Shown here in pieces: positions 1 through 8,044 of a stretch of 64,000 nucleotides of DNA; the stretch's first letter is position 1, and each line of letters starts with the position of its first letter. The notes below the pieces were generated by a model. It did no database searches. It had not been told where the DNA came from and saw only the letters and a list, made by a program, of their open reading frames with translations. The position numbers and the translations under genes were made by a program. This stretch comes from Chitinophaga ginsengisegetis (GTDB lineage Bacteria > Bacteroidota > Bacteroidia > Chitinophagales > Chitinophagaceae): contig NZ_FUZZ01000001.1 of assembly GCF_900168065.1 (NCBI RefSeq), positions 2,786,623-2,850,622 on the forward strand, written 5' to 3'.

Positions 1-1
1 C

Positions 2-145
2 AGAAATGGTTTACCGATGGTACGCAACTACACCTCTGCCAGCAGTGGTACTATGACCATCGCCGCTACCAGCCCGAAGATATTACTGCGCATTCCGCAG
101 GAAGAAATCATCCTCAATCCTAATCTTACACAAAACGAACAATAA
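2..145 (+). CDS. C-terminal end of a SusD/RagB-family nutrient-binding lipoprotein (partial)
   Basis: Only the last 47 codons are in the window. The frame is open from base 2 and stops with TAA at 143-145. The tail reads LLRIPQEEIILNPNLTQNEQ, the usual C-terminal signature of SusD/RagB proteins (IPxxE followed by NPNLxQN). These proteins sit on the outer-membrane surface and capture glycans or peptides for a SusC TonB-dependent channel, so a susC gene is expected upstream. The substrate cannot be told from this fragment. Only one base separates it from the next ATG, so the two genes are probably co-transcribed. Confidence 0.85.
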   Translation, partial: RNGLPMVRNYTSASSGTMTIAATSPKILLRIPQEEIILNPNLTQNEQ

Positions 146-146
146 T

Positions 147-1301
147 ATGATGAAAAGAATAATTTGCGTACTGTCGTTACCGTTAGCATTCAGTCAGCTG
201 GTAACCGCACAACAGAAATTCAGTATAGCCGGTACCGTTACCGGCAATGCGCCTGCGAAATACTACCTGCAGTATAGCAGTGGTGCAAAATATATTACAG
301 ACAGTGCCGAAGTTAAAAATGGCAGATTCAACTTTACAGGTACATTATCGCAACCCGCCCCCGGCGTGTTTTCCGCGGCACTGGTCAAGAACATGACCGG
401 CAACAAAAAAGAGCAGGCATACCTGTTCCTGGAACCCGCTGCCATGACCATCACTATCACAAACGGCGACCTCAGCACCACCGTACTGAAAGGCTCCGCA
501 AGCAATGATGAAAATGTACAGCTGGAAAAGGAAAGAGAAATGGCTACCGTGAAATACCAGCCACTACTGGAAGCATTACGCAATGAAAAAGATCACGACA
601 AAGCCGGCGCTATCCGCGAGCAACTGGCGCCTTACTTTAATGCAAACAACCAGTTGTCAAGGAAATTTATCCGTGAACATCATAATTCTTTCCTGAGTGT
701 TTATCTCATGCGCTTTCAAATAGGCAGCATGACACTGGATTCTGCCAAATACTATTACAACAGTTTAAGCCCCGCTTTACAACAAAGTAAAGATGGTTTG
801 GACATAGCCCAGGAGATTAAAAAACTGGAACAGGGCTCCCCGGGCAGCGTTGCTTTTAATTTCAGCAAAGCAGACATCAATGGCCAGCCACTCAGCTTAT
901 CGGACTTCAAAGGAAAATATGTGTTGGTAGATTTCTGGGCCAGCTGGTGTGTGCCTTGCCGTGCGGGCAATCCGCATCTGCTGGAACTATACAAACAATA
1001 CAAGGATAAAGGCTTTGAAGTGATCAGCGTATCTGACGATGACCGCAATCATGACGCCTGGAAAAAAGCAGTGGAAAAAGATGGTATTGGCGTGTGGAAA
1101 CATGTGCTGCGCGGACTGGACATGAATAAACGCATGAAGAATGAGCCTAACCCGGAAGATATCAGCGAACACTTCGGCATTCATTCGTTACCCACCCAGA
1201 TACTGATTGATCCGAAAGGAGTAATTGTAGCACGCTATGGTGGCGGCGGGGAAGAACATGAAGCGCTGGACATTAAGTTGAAAGAAGTGTTTAACCACTA
1301 A
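147..1301 (+). CDS. TlpA-like thioredoxin-fold protein with N-terminal DUF4369-type domain
   Basis: A 384-residue exported protein with a signal peptide in the first ~22 residues. The N-terminal half resembles DUF4369, a beta-rich domain often joined to thioredoxins in this phylum. From about residue 237 a TlpA/AhpC-TSA thioredoxin domain follows, with the redox motif WCVPC (Cys268 and Cys271) and the cis-Pro segment SLPTQILIDPKG. It should act as a periplasmic thiol-disulfide oxidoreductase. The start is one base after the stop of the susD-like gene, so this thioredoxin belongs to a nutrient-uptake locus. Its client proteins are unknown. Confidence 0.9.
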   Translation: MMKRIICVLSLPLAFSQLVTAQQKFSIAGTVTGNAPAKYYLQYSSGAKYITDSAEVKNGRFNFTGTLSQPAPGVFSAALVKNMTGNKKEQAYLFLEPAAMTITITNGDLSTTVLKGSASNDENVQLEKEREMATVKYQPLLEALRNEKDHDKAGAIREQLAPYFNANNQLSRKFIREHHNSFLSVYLMRFQIGSMTLDSAKYYYNSLSPALQQSKDGLDIAQEIKKLEQGSPGSVAFNFSKADINGQPLSLSDFKGKYVLVDFWASWCVPCRAGNPHLLELYKQYKDKGFEVISVSDDDRNHDAWKKAVEKDGIGVWKHVLRGLDMNKRMKNEPNPEDISEHFGIHSLPTQILIDPKGVIVARYGGGGEEHEALDIKLKEVFNH

Positions 1302-1314
1302 ATTTTGCAACCAT

Positions 1315-1353
1315 AAAAAAAGCAGTGAAGATGTTGTCTTCACTGCTTTTTTT
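1315..1353. terminator. Bidirectional intrinsic terminator
   Basis: A perfect 10-bp stem (GCAGTGAAGA at 1322-1331 with TCTTCACTGC at 1337-1346) closes a 5-base loop. It is flanked by an A run before and a T run after. It lies between the convergent TlpA-like gene and the photolyase gene and can serve both. Confidence 0.9.
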
Positions 1354-1356
1354 ATG

Positions 1357-2661
1357 CTATTTCTTCAGCGCTTTTCCATATACTTCCAATGCACGCTTAC
1401 GCGCTTCTTCATGCGATACTATCGGCTTCACATATTCAAATCCTTCAAATTCCGGTACCCATTTGCGGATATATTTTAAGTCTTTATCAAACTTCTGCGT
1501 TTGCAGCGTGGGATTAAACACCCGGAAATAAGGTGCAGCATCACACCCCGAACCCGCTGCCCATTGCCAGCCACCGTTATTCGCAGCAAGATCATAATCC
1601 AACAGTTTAGCTGCAAAATAAGCTTCTCCCCAGCGCCAGTCGATCAGTAAATGTTTGGTTAAAAAACTGGCGGTAATCATGCGAACACGGTTGTGCATAA
1701 AGCCGGTGGTATTCAGTTCCCGCATGCCGGCATCTACTATCGGGTAACCTGTTTGGCCTTTACACCATCTTTCAAACTCTTCTTCATTATTACGCCAAAC
1801 TATTTTATCATATTCTTTCTTAAAAGAATTTCCTGCCACATGAGGAAAGTGCCAGAGGATCATCTGGTAAAACTCCCGCCAGATCAATTCCTTTGCAAAG
1901 GTAGCATTGAGCTGCATCGCCTGCTGCATTAATGCGCGAATGCTTACCGTACCAAAGCGCAGATGGATGCCTGATTTTGAGGTGCCGTTTATAGCAGGAA
2001 AATCGCGGGTTTCATCGTAATGTTTAACCAGTGTTTCGTCCAGGTTCTTTGCGGGAAAATGCTTTTCTGCGGTAGTAAATCCCATATCCTTTAGGGAAGG
2101 GATTTTTACAGGTGGTTGTTTAAAGAGATGCTGATAATATTTTTTGCAGGGATAAGGTTTCAGATGAAAAAAGGTGAGGGTATCATACCATTTCCTGCTG
2201 TAAGGTGTAAATATCGTATATGGTTCACCGTTATCTTTCAGTACTTCATTTTTTTCCAGTATTACCTGGTCTTTGTAACTGTGAAAAGAAATCCCGTGTT
2301 CGCTGAGTTGCTTTGCTATTGCAGCATCCCTGCTTTTCGCATAAGGTTCATAATCATGATTGGTGTATACATCAGCTACCTTGTATTTGCTGATCCAGTG
2401 TGTGAAAGCGGCTTCCGGTGTACCATAAAAAATATCCATTGAGGAACCCAGTTGCTGCAGTTGTGTCTGCATGTGTTCCAGCACTTCATGAATAAAGGTA
2501 AGCCTGCGGTCCTGTTTATCTTCCAGGTCGTTGAGGATATGTGTATCAAAAACAAATACCGGCACTACCGGGTTACCGGCACGTAGCGCATAATAGAAAG
2601 CGGCCTGGTCGTCAAGCCGGAGATCGCGGCGAAACCAGCATAAACTGATTGTTTGTTCCAT
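1357..2661 (-). CDS. phrB: Deoxyribodipyrimidine photolyase (class I, cryptochrome/photolyase family)
   Basis: A 434-residue protein that repairs UV-induced pyrimidine dimers with blue light and FADH-. The N-terminal Rossmann antenna domain opens with LCWFRRDLRLDD. The C-terminal FAD domain carries HNRVRMITASFL and LAANNGGWQWAAGSG with DAAPYFRVFNP (residues ~320-385), the most conserved part of the family. Length is close to the ~470 residues of E. coli PhrB. It lies 15 bases downstream of an aminotransferase class IV gene on the same strand and probably shares its transcript. A 6-4 photolyase or cryptochrome role cannot be fully excluded, but the motifs fit CPD photolyase. Confidence 0.92.
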   Translation of the reverse strand: MEQTISLCWFRRDLRLDDQAAFYYALRAGNPVVPVFVFDTHILNDLEDKQDRRLTFIHEVLEHMQTQLQQLGSSMDIFYGTPEAAFTHWISKYKVADVYTNHDYEPYAKSRDAAIAKQLSEHGISFHSYKDQVILEKNEVLKDNGEPYTIFTPYSRKWYDTLTFFHLKPYPCKKYYQHLFKQPPVKIPSLKDMGFTTAEKHFPAKNLDETLVKHYDETRDFPAINGTSKSGIHLRFGTVSIRALMQQAMQLNATFAKELIWREFYQMILWHFPHVAGNSFKKEYDKIVWRNNEEEFERWCKGQTGYPIVDAGMRELNTTGFMHNRVRMITASFLTKHLLIDWRWGEAYFAAKLLDYDLAANNGGWQWAAGSGCDAAPYFRVFNPTLQTQKFDKDLKYIRKWVPEFEGFEYVKPIVSHEEARKRALEVYGKALKK

Positions 2662-2676
2662 CTCAGCAGGTGATTT

Positions 2677-3516
2677 TTACAACATGCTTTCATGTAATAC
2701 CTCGTGTAAAATAGCGGCGGTGGCGTTTCCATAGCTGCTGTCGCGGAAAAGGCCTACCCAACGGATACCATAGATGGCATTGGTTAAAAATATTTCATCC
2801 GCATTTTCGAGGTCTTCTATATTCAGTGGTTTTTCTTCTATTTTGAATGGCAGTTCTGTTTTCAGCAAATACTTGCGCATTACGCCACACACGCCACCTT
2901 CAGACAATGGCGGTGTATAAAGCACTTTATCCCGTACAATAAATACATTGGCAATGGTGCTATCGGCCACTCTTCCATAAGGATTGAGTAAAATAGCTTC
3001 GTTTAGCCGGTGCTGCTTGGCATACATTGCTGCCATCACATAGGGCAGGCAGTTGTTTGATTTAATAGCGGATAATTTATCACAACTTTTTTTTACATCG
3101 GGGAAGATATCTGTTACCAGCCCGCTGTTATTTAACTCCAATATGGTTCTGCTTAATTCCCAGCATTGGATAATGTAGTTCGGTAAGTTATTGATCGGAT
3201 CATACAAACCACCATCCGACCGGAAGATAGCCAGGCGAACACGGGCCATCTGGGATACGTTATTCTTACTGCAGAGTTCCAGTATCTGCTTAACAAAATA
3301 TGCTTTGGTAAAATGTGTGGGGATATCGAAGTGCAGCAGGTGTAAACTGGCAAGCATCCGTTCAAAGTGCAGGTCAGCCAGCAATACTTGTCCCTGGTAT
3401 ACTTTCAGGGTTTCAAAAAAGCCATCCCCGTATCTGAAAGATCGATTATCTGCCGTAAAAATCGGGTCAGCCGCAGGAATATATTTACCGTTATAACAAA
3501 GAAATCCAACTTGCAC
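2677..3516 (-). CDS. pabC: Aminotransferase class IV, probable 4-amino-4-deoxychorismate lyase
   Basis: A 279-residue PLP enzyme of fold type IV. The N-terminus has SFRYGDGFFETLKVYQG, and the presumed PLP lysine is Lys152 in the SAIKSNN segment. The C-terminal half has RVADSTIANVFI and EGGVCGVMR, which form the cofactor-phosphate site. The family includes ADC lyase (PabC, p-aminobenzoate for folate), branched-chain aminotransferase and D-alanine aminotransferase. The short length and the YGDGFFET form favour PabC, but no pabA/pabB is nearby, so the symbol is tentative. It is followed by the photolyase gene after 15 bases. Confidence 0.75.
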   Translation of the reverse strand: MQVGFLCYNGKYIPAADPIFTADNRSFRYGDGFFETLKVYQGQVLLADLHFERMLASLHLLHFDIPTHFTKAYFVKQILELCSKNNVSQMARVRLAIFRSDGGLYDPINNLPNYIIQCWELSRTILELNNSGLVTDIFPDVKKSCDKLSAIKSNNCLPYVMAAMYAKQHRLNEAILLNPYGRVADSTIANVFIVRDKVLYTPPLSEGGVCGVMRKYLLKTELPFKIEEKPLNIEDLENADEIFLTNAIYGIRWVGLFRDSSYGNATAAILHEVLHESML

Positions 3517-3574
3517 CTCGAACTATTTTAGCAAGTTGAAAGGTACCAATTATTTAGGGATTTATAAATTTAGA

Positions 3575-3630
3575 GATTTAGACATTTTGTTTCATGGAAG
3601 TATGTATTCCAAAAACAAAATATCTAAATC
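3575..3630. repeat. Long AT-rich imperfect palindrome, possible terminator
   Basis: GATTTAGACATTTTGTTT (3575-3592) pairs with AAACAAAATATCTAAATC (3613-3630) with one mismatch. The centre holds a further TGGAA/TTCCA pair. It lies between the end of the DUF5723 gene and the start of the pabC-like gene, both on the minus strand, so it may stop transcription of the DUF5723 gene. A further copy of the TTTAGGGATTTA word sits just to the left, which gives the spacer a repeat-like character. Confidence 0.65.
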
Positions 3631-3647
3631 CCTATAGAGGTTAAGTA

Positions 3648-5048
3648 TTATTTATGCCGTTGCAATCCTCCAAAACGGACACCCACAAAGCCATCCAGCT
3701 GATGAGAAGATCCCAGTAATGCACTGAGTACACTGCCTGAACCAAGATACAGCGGACCTACACGGAAGCTGGCGCCTGCATTCAGTTTGGATAACTGGTT
3801 GTAGCTTACTGGCAGGAAGAAGCCGAATATACGGCCATCGTAACGCGGAGTGATACTGAAGCCACTGTAATACTGGGTGTTGTAAGGTTTTTTGTCGCCG
3901 CTTGTTAAAGCCAACTGTATGTTTGCGTTTACGTAAAACGCATGATAGATGTGATAGTCGCCATCCAGTTGTAAGGTAGTTGGCAGGCTCACCGAGTAAT
4001 CAGCATTGTTATTATCTGCTGCCGGTGTGAAGTATTGCGGATACTTACCTAATTCTGTTTTGTAATTATCCAGCTTTACATCCTGCAGGTTTTGCAGTGA
4101 AAACTGTTGATTAACCGGTATTCCAATAGTAAATGTTCCGCTACGTGTTACATCACGTTCATATTTGATTTTGCCTGCGTCCATGAGGGACAGGCCCAAA
4201 CGGAATTTATACTTGTTGCTTCCTTTTCCGGAAACATTTTCGCTGGCAGGGCGGTATTCATATACCACGCCCAACTCTGCGCCAATGCCGTGTCCCACCA
4301 TTTTGGAAGCATCTTCCGCTTTAAAATCGGAAAGGTTCATCCCGGAGAAATTCATGCCTACTTTACCGGAAGCGTTGGTAAGAAAAGCCTCCTGCTGACC
4401 TTCATCCACATCCATAGTGGCATGCAGCTTATCGATGTTAATGGTGCCGTTCATGGAACCGGCCAGGTATTTCAGGGTTACACCGGCTTTCAGGAAGTGA
4501 GGCCCCACAGTAATTACTTCACGGGCCACAGATACACCATACTCCGACCAGGCATTCACACTAACCCGCATATTGCTGTTGGAAGCAATATTGTAAGGTA
4601 GGTTGTCGGTTGCAGACAGGTCATTCATGATCTTATCGGCGAGCCGGCCGTCCAGATCAGTTACATTGGCCACTACGCGCGCACGGGTGGTAACGGCAAA
4701 AGAAAACTTCCCCACATTGAACATAACGGAGGGAGTATACGCTGCAAGATTCACCAACGCTTTGGTGAGGCCCTTACCCTGGCCAAACAACTGGCTCTTG
4801 ATAGTGTCCTCTCCAAATGCGGAGCCCACATCTCCCAGTTTATACTTCAGCTGGTTGTTGGAAACGCCTGCGTTTACACCCACGAGATTAACATCCCAGC
4901 GGTAACGGCTGTCGGCGATGTTGGCGGGGTTGGAAAATACGCTGGTTACGCCTGCGTAGTTACTGGTCCGGAATCCGGCCAGGTCCTGTGCCTGCGTGGA
5001 AAGTGCACAGCATGACAATAATAATGCGGATGTAAAAATCCTTTTCAT
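3648..5048 (-). CDS. DUF5723-type outer-membrane protein, function unknown
   Basis: A 466-residue exported protein with a clear signal peptide (MKRIF...LSTQAQ, cleavage near residue 20). After it comes LAGFRTSNYAGVTSVFSNPANIADSRYRWDVNL, with the NPAN motif that marks many Bacteroidota beta-barrel proteins. The rest alternates polar and hydrophobic residues in short strands and ends with GFVGVRFGG, as expected for an outer-membrane barrel. I recognise it as DUF5723-like; no enzymatic motif is visible. It stands alone between the CoA-transferase terminator and an AT-rich palindrome. Confidence 0.75.
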   Translation of the reverse strand: MKRIFTSALLLSCCALSTQAQDLAGFRTSNYAGVTSVFSNPANIADSRYRWDVNLVGVNAGVSNNQLKYKLGDVGSAFGEDTIKSQLFGQGKGLTKALVNLAAYTPSVMFNVGKFSFAVTTRARVVANVTDLDGRLADKIMNDLSATDNLPYNIASNSNMRVSVNAWSEYGVSVAREVITVGPHFLKAGVTLKYLAGSMNGTINIDKLHATMDVDEGQQEAFLTNASGKVGMNFSGMNLSDFKAEDASKMVGHGIGAELGVVYEYRPASENVSGKGSNKYKFRLGLSLMDAGKIKYERDVTRSGTFTIGIPVNQQFSLQNLQDVKLDNYKTELGKYPQYFTPAADNNNADYSVSLPTTLQLDGDYHIYHAFYVNANIQLALTSGDKKPYNTQYYSGFSITPRYDGRIFGFFLPVSYNQLSKLNAGASFRVGPLYLGSGSVLSALLGSSHQLDGFVGVRFGGLQRHK

Positions 5049-5149
5049 AGTGACTATTATAGGTTAGGAATAAACGAGATTAACAACTTAAGCATGCTAA
5101 ATTATAAATATTTAAATTAATTACATATTATAAAAATGACTTTTTTACC

Positions 5150-5187
5150 AAAAAATAAAAATGCCCTGCTTCCGGGAAAGCAGGGCA
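5150..5187 (-). terminator. Intrinsic terminator of the CoA-transferase genes
   Basis: On the minus strand a 10-bp stem (TGCCCTGCTT at 5162-5171 with AAGCAGGGCA at 5178-5187) is followed by a T-rich tract. It sits 27 bases past the stop of the beta subunit. Confidence 0.9.
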
Positions 5188-5213
5188 CGGTGACGTATAT
5201 ACGAATGTTGCTG

Positions 5214-5870
5214 TTAAATGTTCATCTCCGGAATATCACCTTCAATGATCAGTTTCCCGGCAGTTTTAGCGCGAATCTCTTCTACCGTAACACCAGGCGC
5301 ACGTTCGAGGAGCTTAAATCCTTCGGGCGTTACATCCAGCACGGCGAGTTCCGTAACGATTTTCTTTACACAGTTAACGCCGGTAAGAGGTAATGTGCAT
5401 GCCGGCAATAATTTACTTTCTCCTTTGGGATTGGTATGCATCATGGCCACAATGATGTTCCTTGCAGAAGCCACCAGGTCCATTGCGCCACCCATGCCTT
5501 TCACCATTTTACCGGGAATTTTCCAGTTGGCGATATCACCGGTATCGGATACTTCCATTGCACCCAATACAGTAAGATCTACCTTACCGGCGCGGATCAT
5601 ACCAAAGCTTTCTGCGGAATCAAAGAAGCTGCCACCGGGCAGCAGGGTAACGGTTTCCTTTCCTGCATTGATCAGGTCAGCATCAATATCTTCCGCGGCA
5701 GGATACGGTCCCATACCGAGTATCCCGTTTTCAGACTGCAGCATAATAGATATTCCGGCAGGGATGTAATTAGATACCAGCGTAGGAATACCAATACCGA
5801 GGTTTACATACATACCATCCTGCAGTTCCTGCGCAATTCTTTTGGCAATACCATATTTATCGAGAGGCAT
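5214..5870 (-). CDS. scoB: 3-oxoacid CoA-transferase, subunit B
   Basis: A 218-residue beta subunit of succinyl-CoA:3-ketoacid CoA-transferase. The catalytic glutamate is Glu47 in the [12 protein letters not shown] motif, and an oxyanion-region glycine cluster GIGIPT is at residues 25-30. The enzyme moves CoA from an acyl donor to acetoacetate, allowing use of ketone bodies or short-chain acids. It follows the alpha subunit after 36 bases and ends at a strong terminator. The length matches the family. Confidence 0.92.
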   Translation of the reverse strand: MPLDKYGIAKRIAQELQDGMYVNLGIGIPTLVSNYIPAGISIMLQSENGILGMGPYPAAEDIDADLINAGKETVTLLPGGSFFDSAESFGMIRAGKVDLTVLGAMEVSDTGDIANWKIPGKMVKGMGGAMDLVASARNIIVAMMHTNPKGESKLLPACTLPLTGVNCVKKIVTELAVLDVTPEGFKLLERAPGVTVEEIRAKTAGKLIIEGDIPEMNI

Positions 5871-5906
5871 AAAATATCAGATTTGAAGAGTGGAGAATTG
5901 GATGAA

Positions 5907-6599
5907 CTAGATCTTTACCGTTCTGCGTTCGATCCTTTTTTCATAGTTGCCGCCTTTGAAAATGCGGCGCACATAAATACCCGGCACATGTATCTGGTCG
6001 GGTTCCAGCTCTCCGGGTTGCACCAGTTCCTCTACTTCAGCAATGGTGATTTGTCCTGCCCGGGCCATTGAGGTACTGAAATTCCGGGTGGTTTTACGGA
6101 ATACGAGGTTGCCCAGTGTATCTCCTTTCCAGGCTTTTACGATAGCGTAATCGGCGTGCAGTGCCAGTTCCATCAGGTGAGGCTTGCCGTCAAACACCCG
6201 CACTTCTTTTCCTTCAGCGATCTCTGTTCCATAACCGGCTGGTGTAAAAAAAGCAGGAATGCCCATGCCTGCCATCTGGATGCGTGTGGCCAGCGTTCCC
6301 TGGGGAATGAGGTCTACTTCCAGTTCTCCGGCCAGCAGTTGTCTTTCAAATTCTGCATTTTCACCTACGTAGGAAGACATCATTTTTCTGATCTGCCTGG
6401 TTTTGAGCAACAGGCCAAGACCAAAATCATCTACGCCTGCATTATTGGAAATACAGGTAAGATCTTTCACCCCTTTTTTTACCAGGGCGGTAATACAATT
6501 CTCCGGAATTCCACACAAACCAAACCCTCCCAGCATCAGTACCGCTCCATCCCGGATATCTTGTATGGCTTCGTCGGCATTTGCTACTACTTTGTTCAT
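5907..6599 (-). CDS. scoA: 3-oxoacid CoA-transferase, subunit A
   Basis: A 230-residue alpha subunit with the CoA-binding signature [13 protein letters not shown] near residues 24-36 and the [15 protein letters not shown] segment typical of ScoA. It forms the active enzyme with the B subunit encoded next. It starts 18 bases after the DUF4296 gene, so it could be the distal part of the bamD-coaBC operon or have its own promoter in that short gap. I see no good TAnnTTTG box there. Confidence 0.92.
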   Translation of the reverse strand: MNKVVANADEAIQDIRDGAVLMLGGFGLCGIPENCITALVKKGVKDLTCISNNAGVDDFGLGLLLKTRQIRKMMSSYVGENAEFERQLLAGELEVDLIPQGTLATRIQMAGMGIPAFFTPAGYGTEIAEGKEVRVFDGKPHLMELALHADYAIVKAWKGDTLGNLVFRKTTRNFSTSMARAGQITIAEVEELVQPGELEPDQIHVPGIYVRRIFKGGNYEKRIERRTVKI

Positions 6600-6617
6600 G
6601 TTTTGGTGTTTTATAGA

Positions 6618-7109
6618 TTAGGGCTGCCGCTTGATAAAAGGCCGGGTTGTATCGGTCTTCGGCAGCAATAGCACGCTGTCTGCATAAGGGAAAATGCTTT
6701 TCATACGAAACCGGAGCGGCGCATTTTCATCAATCGGATTGGGCAACCGCTGTTTCCTGGAAGCAATATCTGTTTGTACCATCTGAAAAACTTCCTTCAG
6801 CCTGTTGGGATGACTTTCATAATACCGGTAGCTTTCCATGAATTCCTTAACGGTTACTTTATGCAGGTCCAGTATCTGTTTGTAATAGATCTTTACTTTC
6901 TCCTGTCTGAGAGAATCAAAGTTGGGCGTATAAGTAACCTGCATTTGTTGTTCATTGCTGTAGGCATCTGCAATAGACATATCTACCAGGATACCTGTCA
7001 TACGTTCCTTTGAAATATATTTACGCGGCACCTGGTCACTGTTGGCACAGGCGACCAAAAATACCGCTAACAAAGCCAGGGAGGCGTATTTCATCATCAT
7101 ATTCATCAT
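6618..7109 (-). CDS. DUF4296-family lipoprotein
   Basis: A 163-residue predicted lipoprotein with lipobox LVAC (Cys21). The start is ambiguous among clustered ATG codons (MMNMMMKYAS). The body is helical and fits DUF4296: MTGILVDMSIADAY, YYKQILDLHKVTVKEFMESYRYYESHPNRLKEV. The family is restricted to Bacteroidota and has no known function. It begins 5 bases after the DUF4835/PorD-type gene and is almost certainly in the same transcript. Confidence 0.8.
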   Translation of the reverse strand: MMNMMMKYASLALLAVFLVACANSDQVPRKYISKERMTGILVDMSIADAYSNEQQMQVTYTPNFDSLRQEKVKIYYKQILDLHKVTVKEFMESYRYYESHPNRLKEVFQMVQTDIASRKQRLPNPIDENAPLRFRMKSIFPYADSVLLLPKTDTTRPFIKRQP

Positions 7110-7114
7110 AGCTG

Positions 7115-8044
7115 TTACTTCATCTGTTGATACTTCTGCGCATTGGGTACATCCATCTGCGAAAGCAATTCCGCTGCACGGCTTTTCTCCTGTGGCGTGG
7201 CACGGGAGAATATTTTCAATAACTCCTCTCCTTTGGAAAGGAAAAATGTTTGCATCAGCATGGAATTGGGGATGTCCTGGTGGATGGCATAAAGCATGTT
7301 CAGGCAGTTCAGGATGGCTGCACGGCCTTTTATTACATCATCATACATCAGGTCCAGTCCCTGCCGGTGATACTGGTACATCACATCATGAAACCGGAGG
7401 AATTTTGCATTGAGAAGATTATCCTGTAACCAGTAGCGGTTACGGTTTCCTTCAAAAGCTTTCCAACCGGAAATTTCTTTCCCATCCGGCGCATTATTTA
7501 CAATATTAAGCGCTTTCTTAAAATATACATCTCCGCCCCGTGGGGAAAAGGAATCATAATCGAGTCCCAGGATGATGTTAACGTAATAGGCCAGGATAGC
7601 GGTTAAGTTAGAGTTCAGCGGATCATTTCCCACCACCCTGGTATCGCTGAATTCCAGCTGTTGAAATTCCACATACCGGAACACTACGTTGGGGTCTTGG
7701 ATATTGAGCAGGCTGGTTACATAACTGGCGTTGTATACGGGTCTGGTGGCCTGTATGGTCAGGGATGCCTTATAGCTGTCGTTCCCGGAAGTACCGGTGA
7801 TATTCAGCAAAAAGTTACATTCTATCCGTTCTGCCGGTGTAAAGGCATCATTTGCCCAATGCCGGTTATTAAGGAAATCCCGGATGGAATTCTGCAGGGT
7901 AGTAAATATTTTCTTGTCCACTCCCTGTATCTGTTGGGCAACGACAGATACGTTGGCCCTTATTTCCTGGGCTTTCACAGCGGGGGAGCAGAATAGTAAG
8001 AAGGCGCCTGCAAGCAGCAGGAACAACGGGAAACGATTATGCAT
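7115..8044 (-). CDS. porD: DUF4835 family protein, PorD-type type IX secretion accessory protein
   Basis: A 309-residue exported protein with a signal peptide ending near residue 25 (PAVKAQE). The sequence (IRANVSVVAQQIQGVDKKIFTTLQNSIRDFLNNRHWANDAF, later YYVNIILGLDYDSFSPRGGD) matches DUF4835, which is annotated in this phylum as PorD of the type IX secretion system. Its start overlaps the end of coaBC by 8 bases. The arrangement bamD - omega - coaBC - DUF4835 is, from memory, common in Bacteroidota and ties it to envelope assembly. The precise molecular role is unclear and the symbol rests on family membership only. Confidence 0.8.
   Translation of the reverse strand: MHNRFPLFLLLAGAFLLFCSPAVKAQEIRANVSVVAQQIQGVDKKIFTTLQNSIRDFLNNRHWANDAFTPAERIECNFLLNITGTSGNDSYKASLTIQATRPVYNASYVTSLLNIQDPNVVFRYVEFQQLEFSDTRVVGNDPLNSNLTAILAYYVNIILGLDYDSFSPRGGDVYFKKALNIVNNAPDGKEISGWKAFEGNRNRYWLQDNLLNAKFLRFHDVMYQYHRQGLDLMYDDVIKGRAAILNCLNMLYAIHQDIPNSMLMQTFFLSKGEELLKIFSRATPQEKSRAAELLSQMDVPNAQKYQQMK

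Noticed and set aside
1325..1531. 68-codon open frame starting in the terminator after the TlpA-like gene
   Set aside because: It begins inside the terminator hairpin and is antisense to the photolyase C-terminus.
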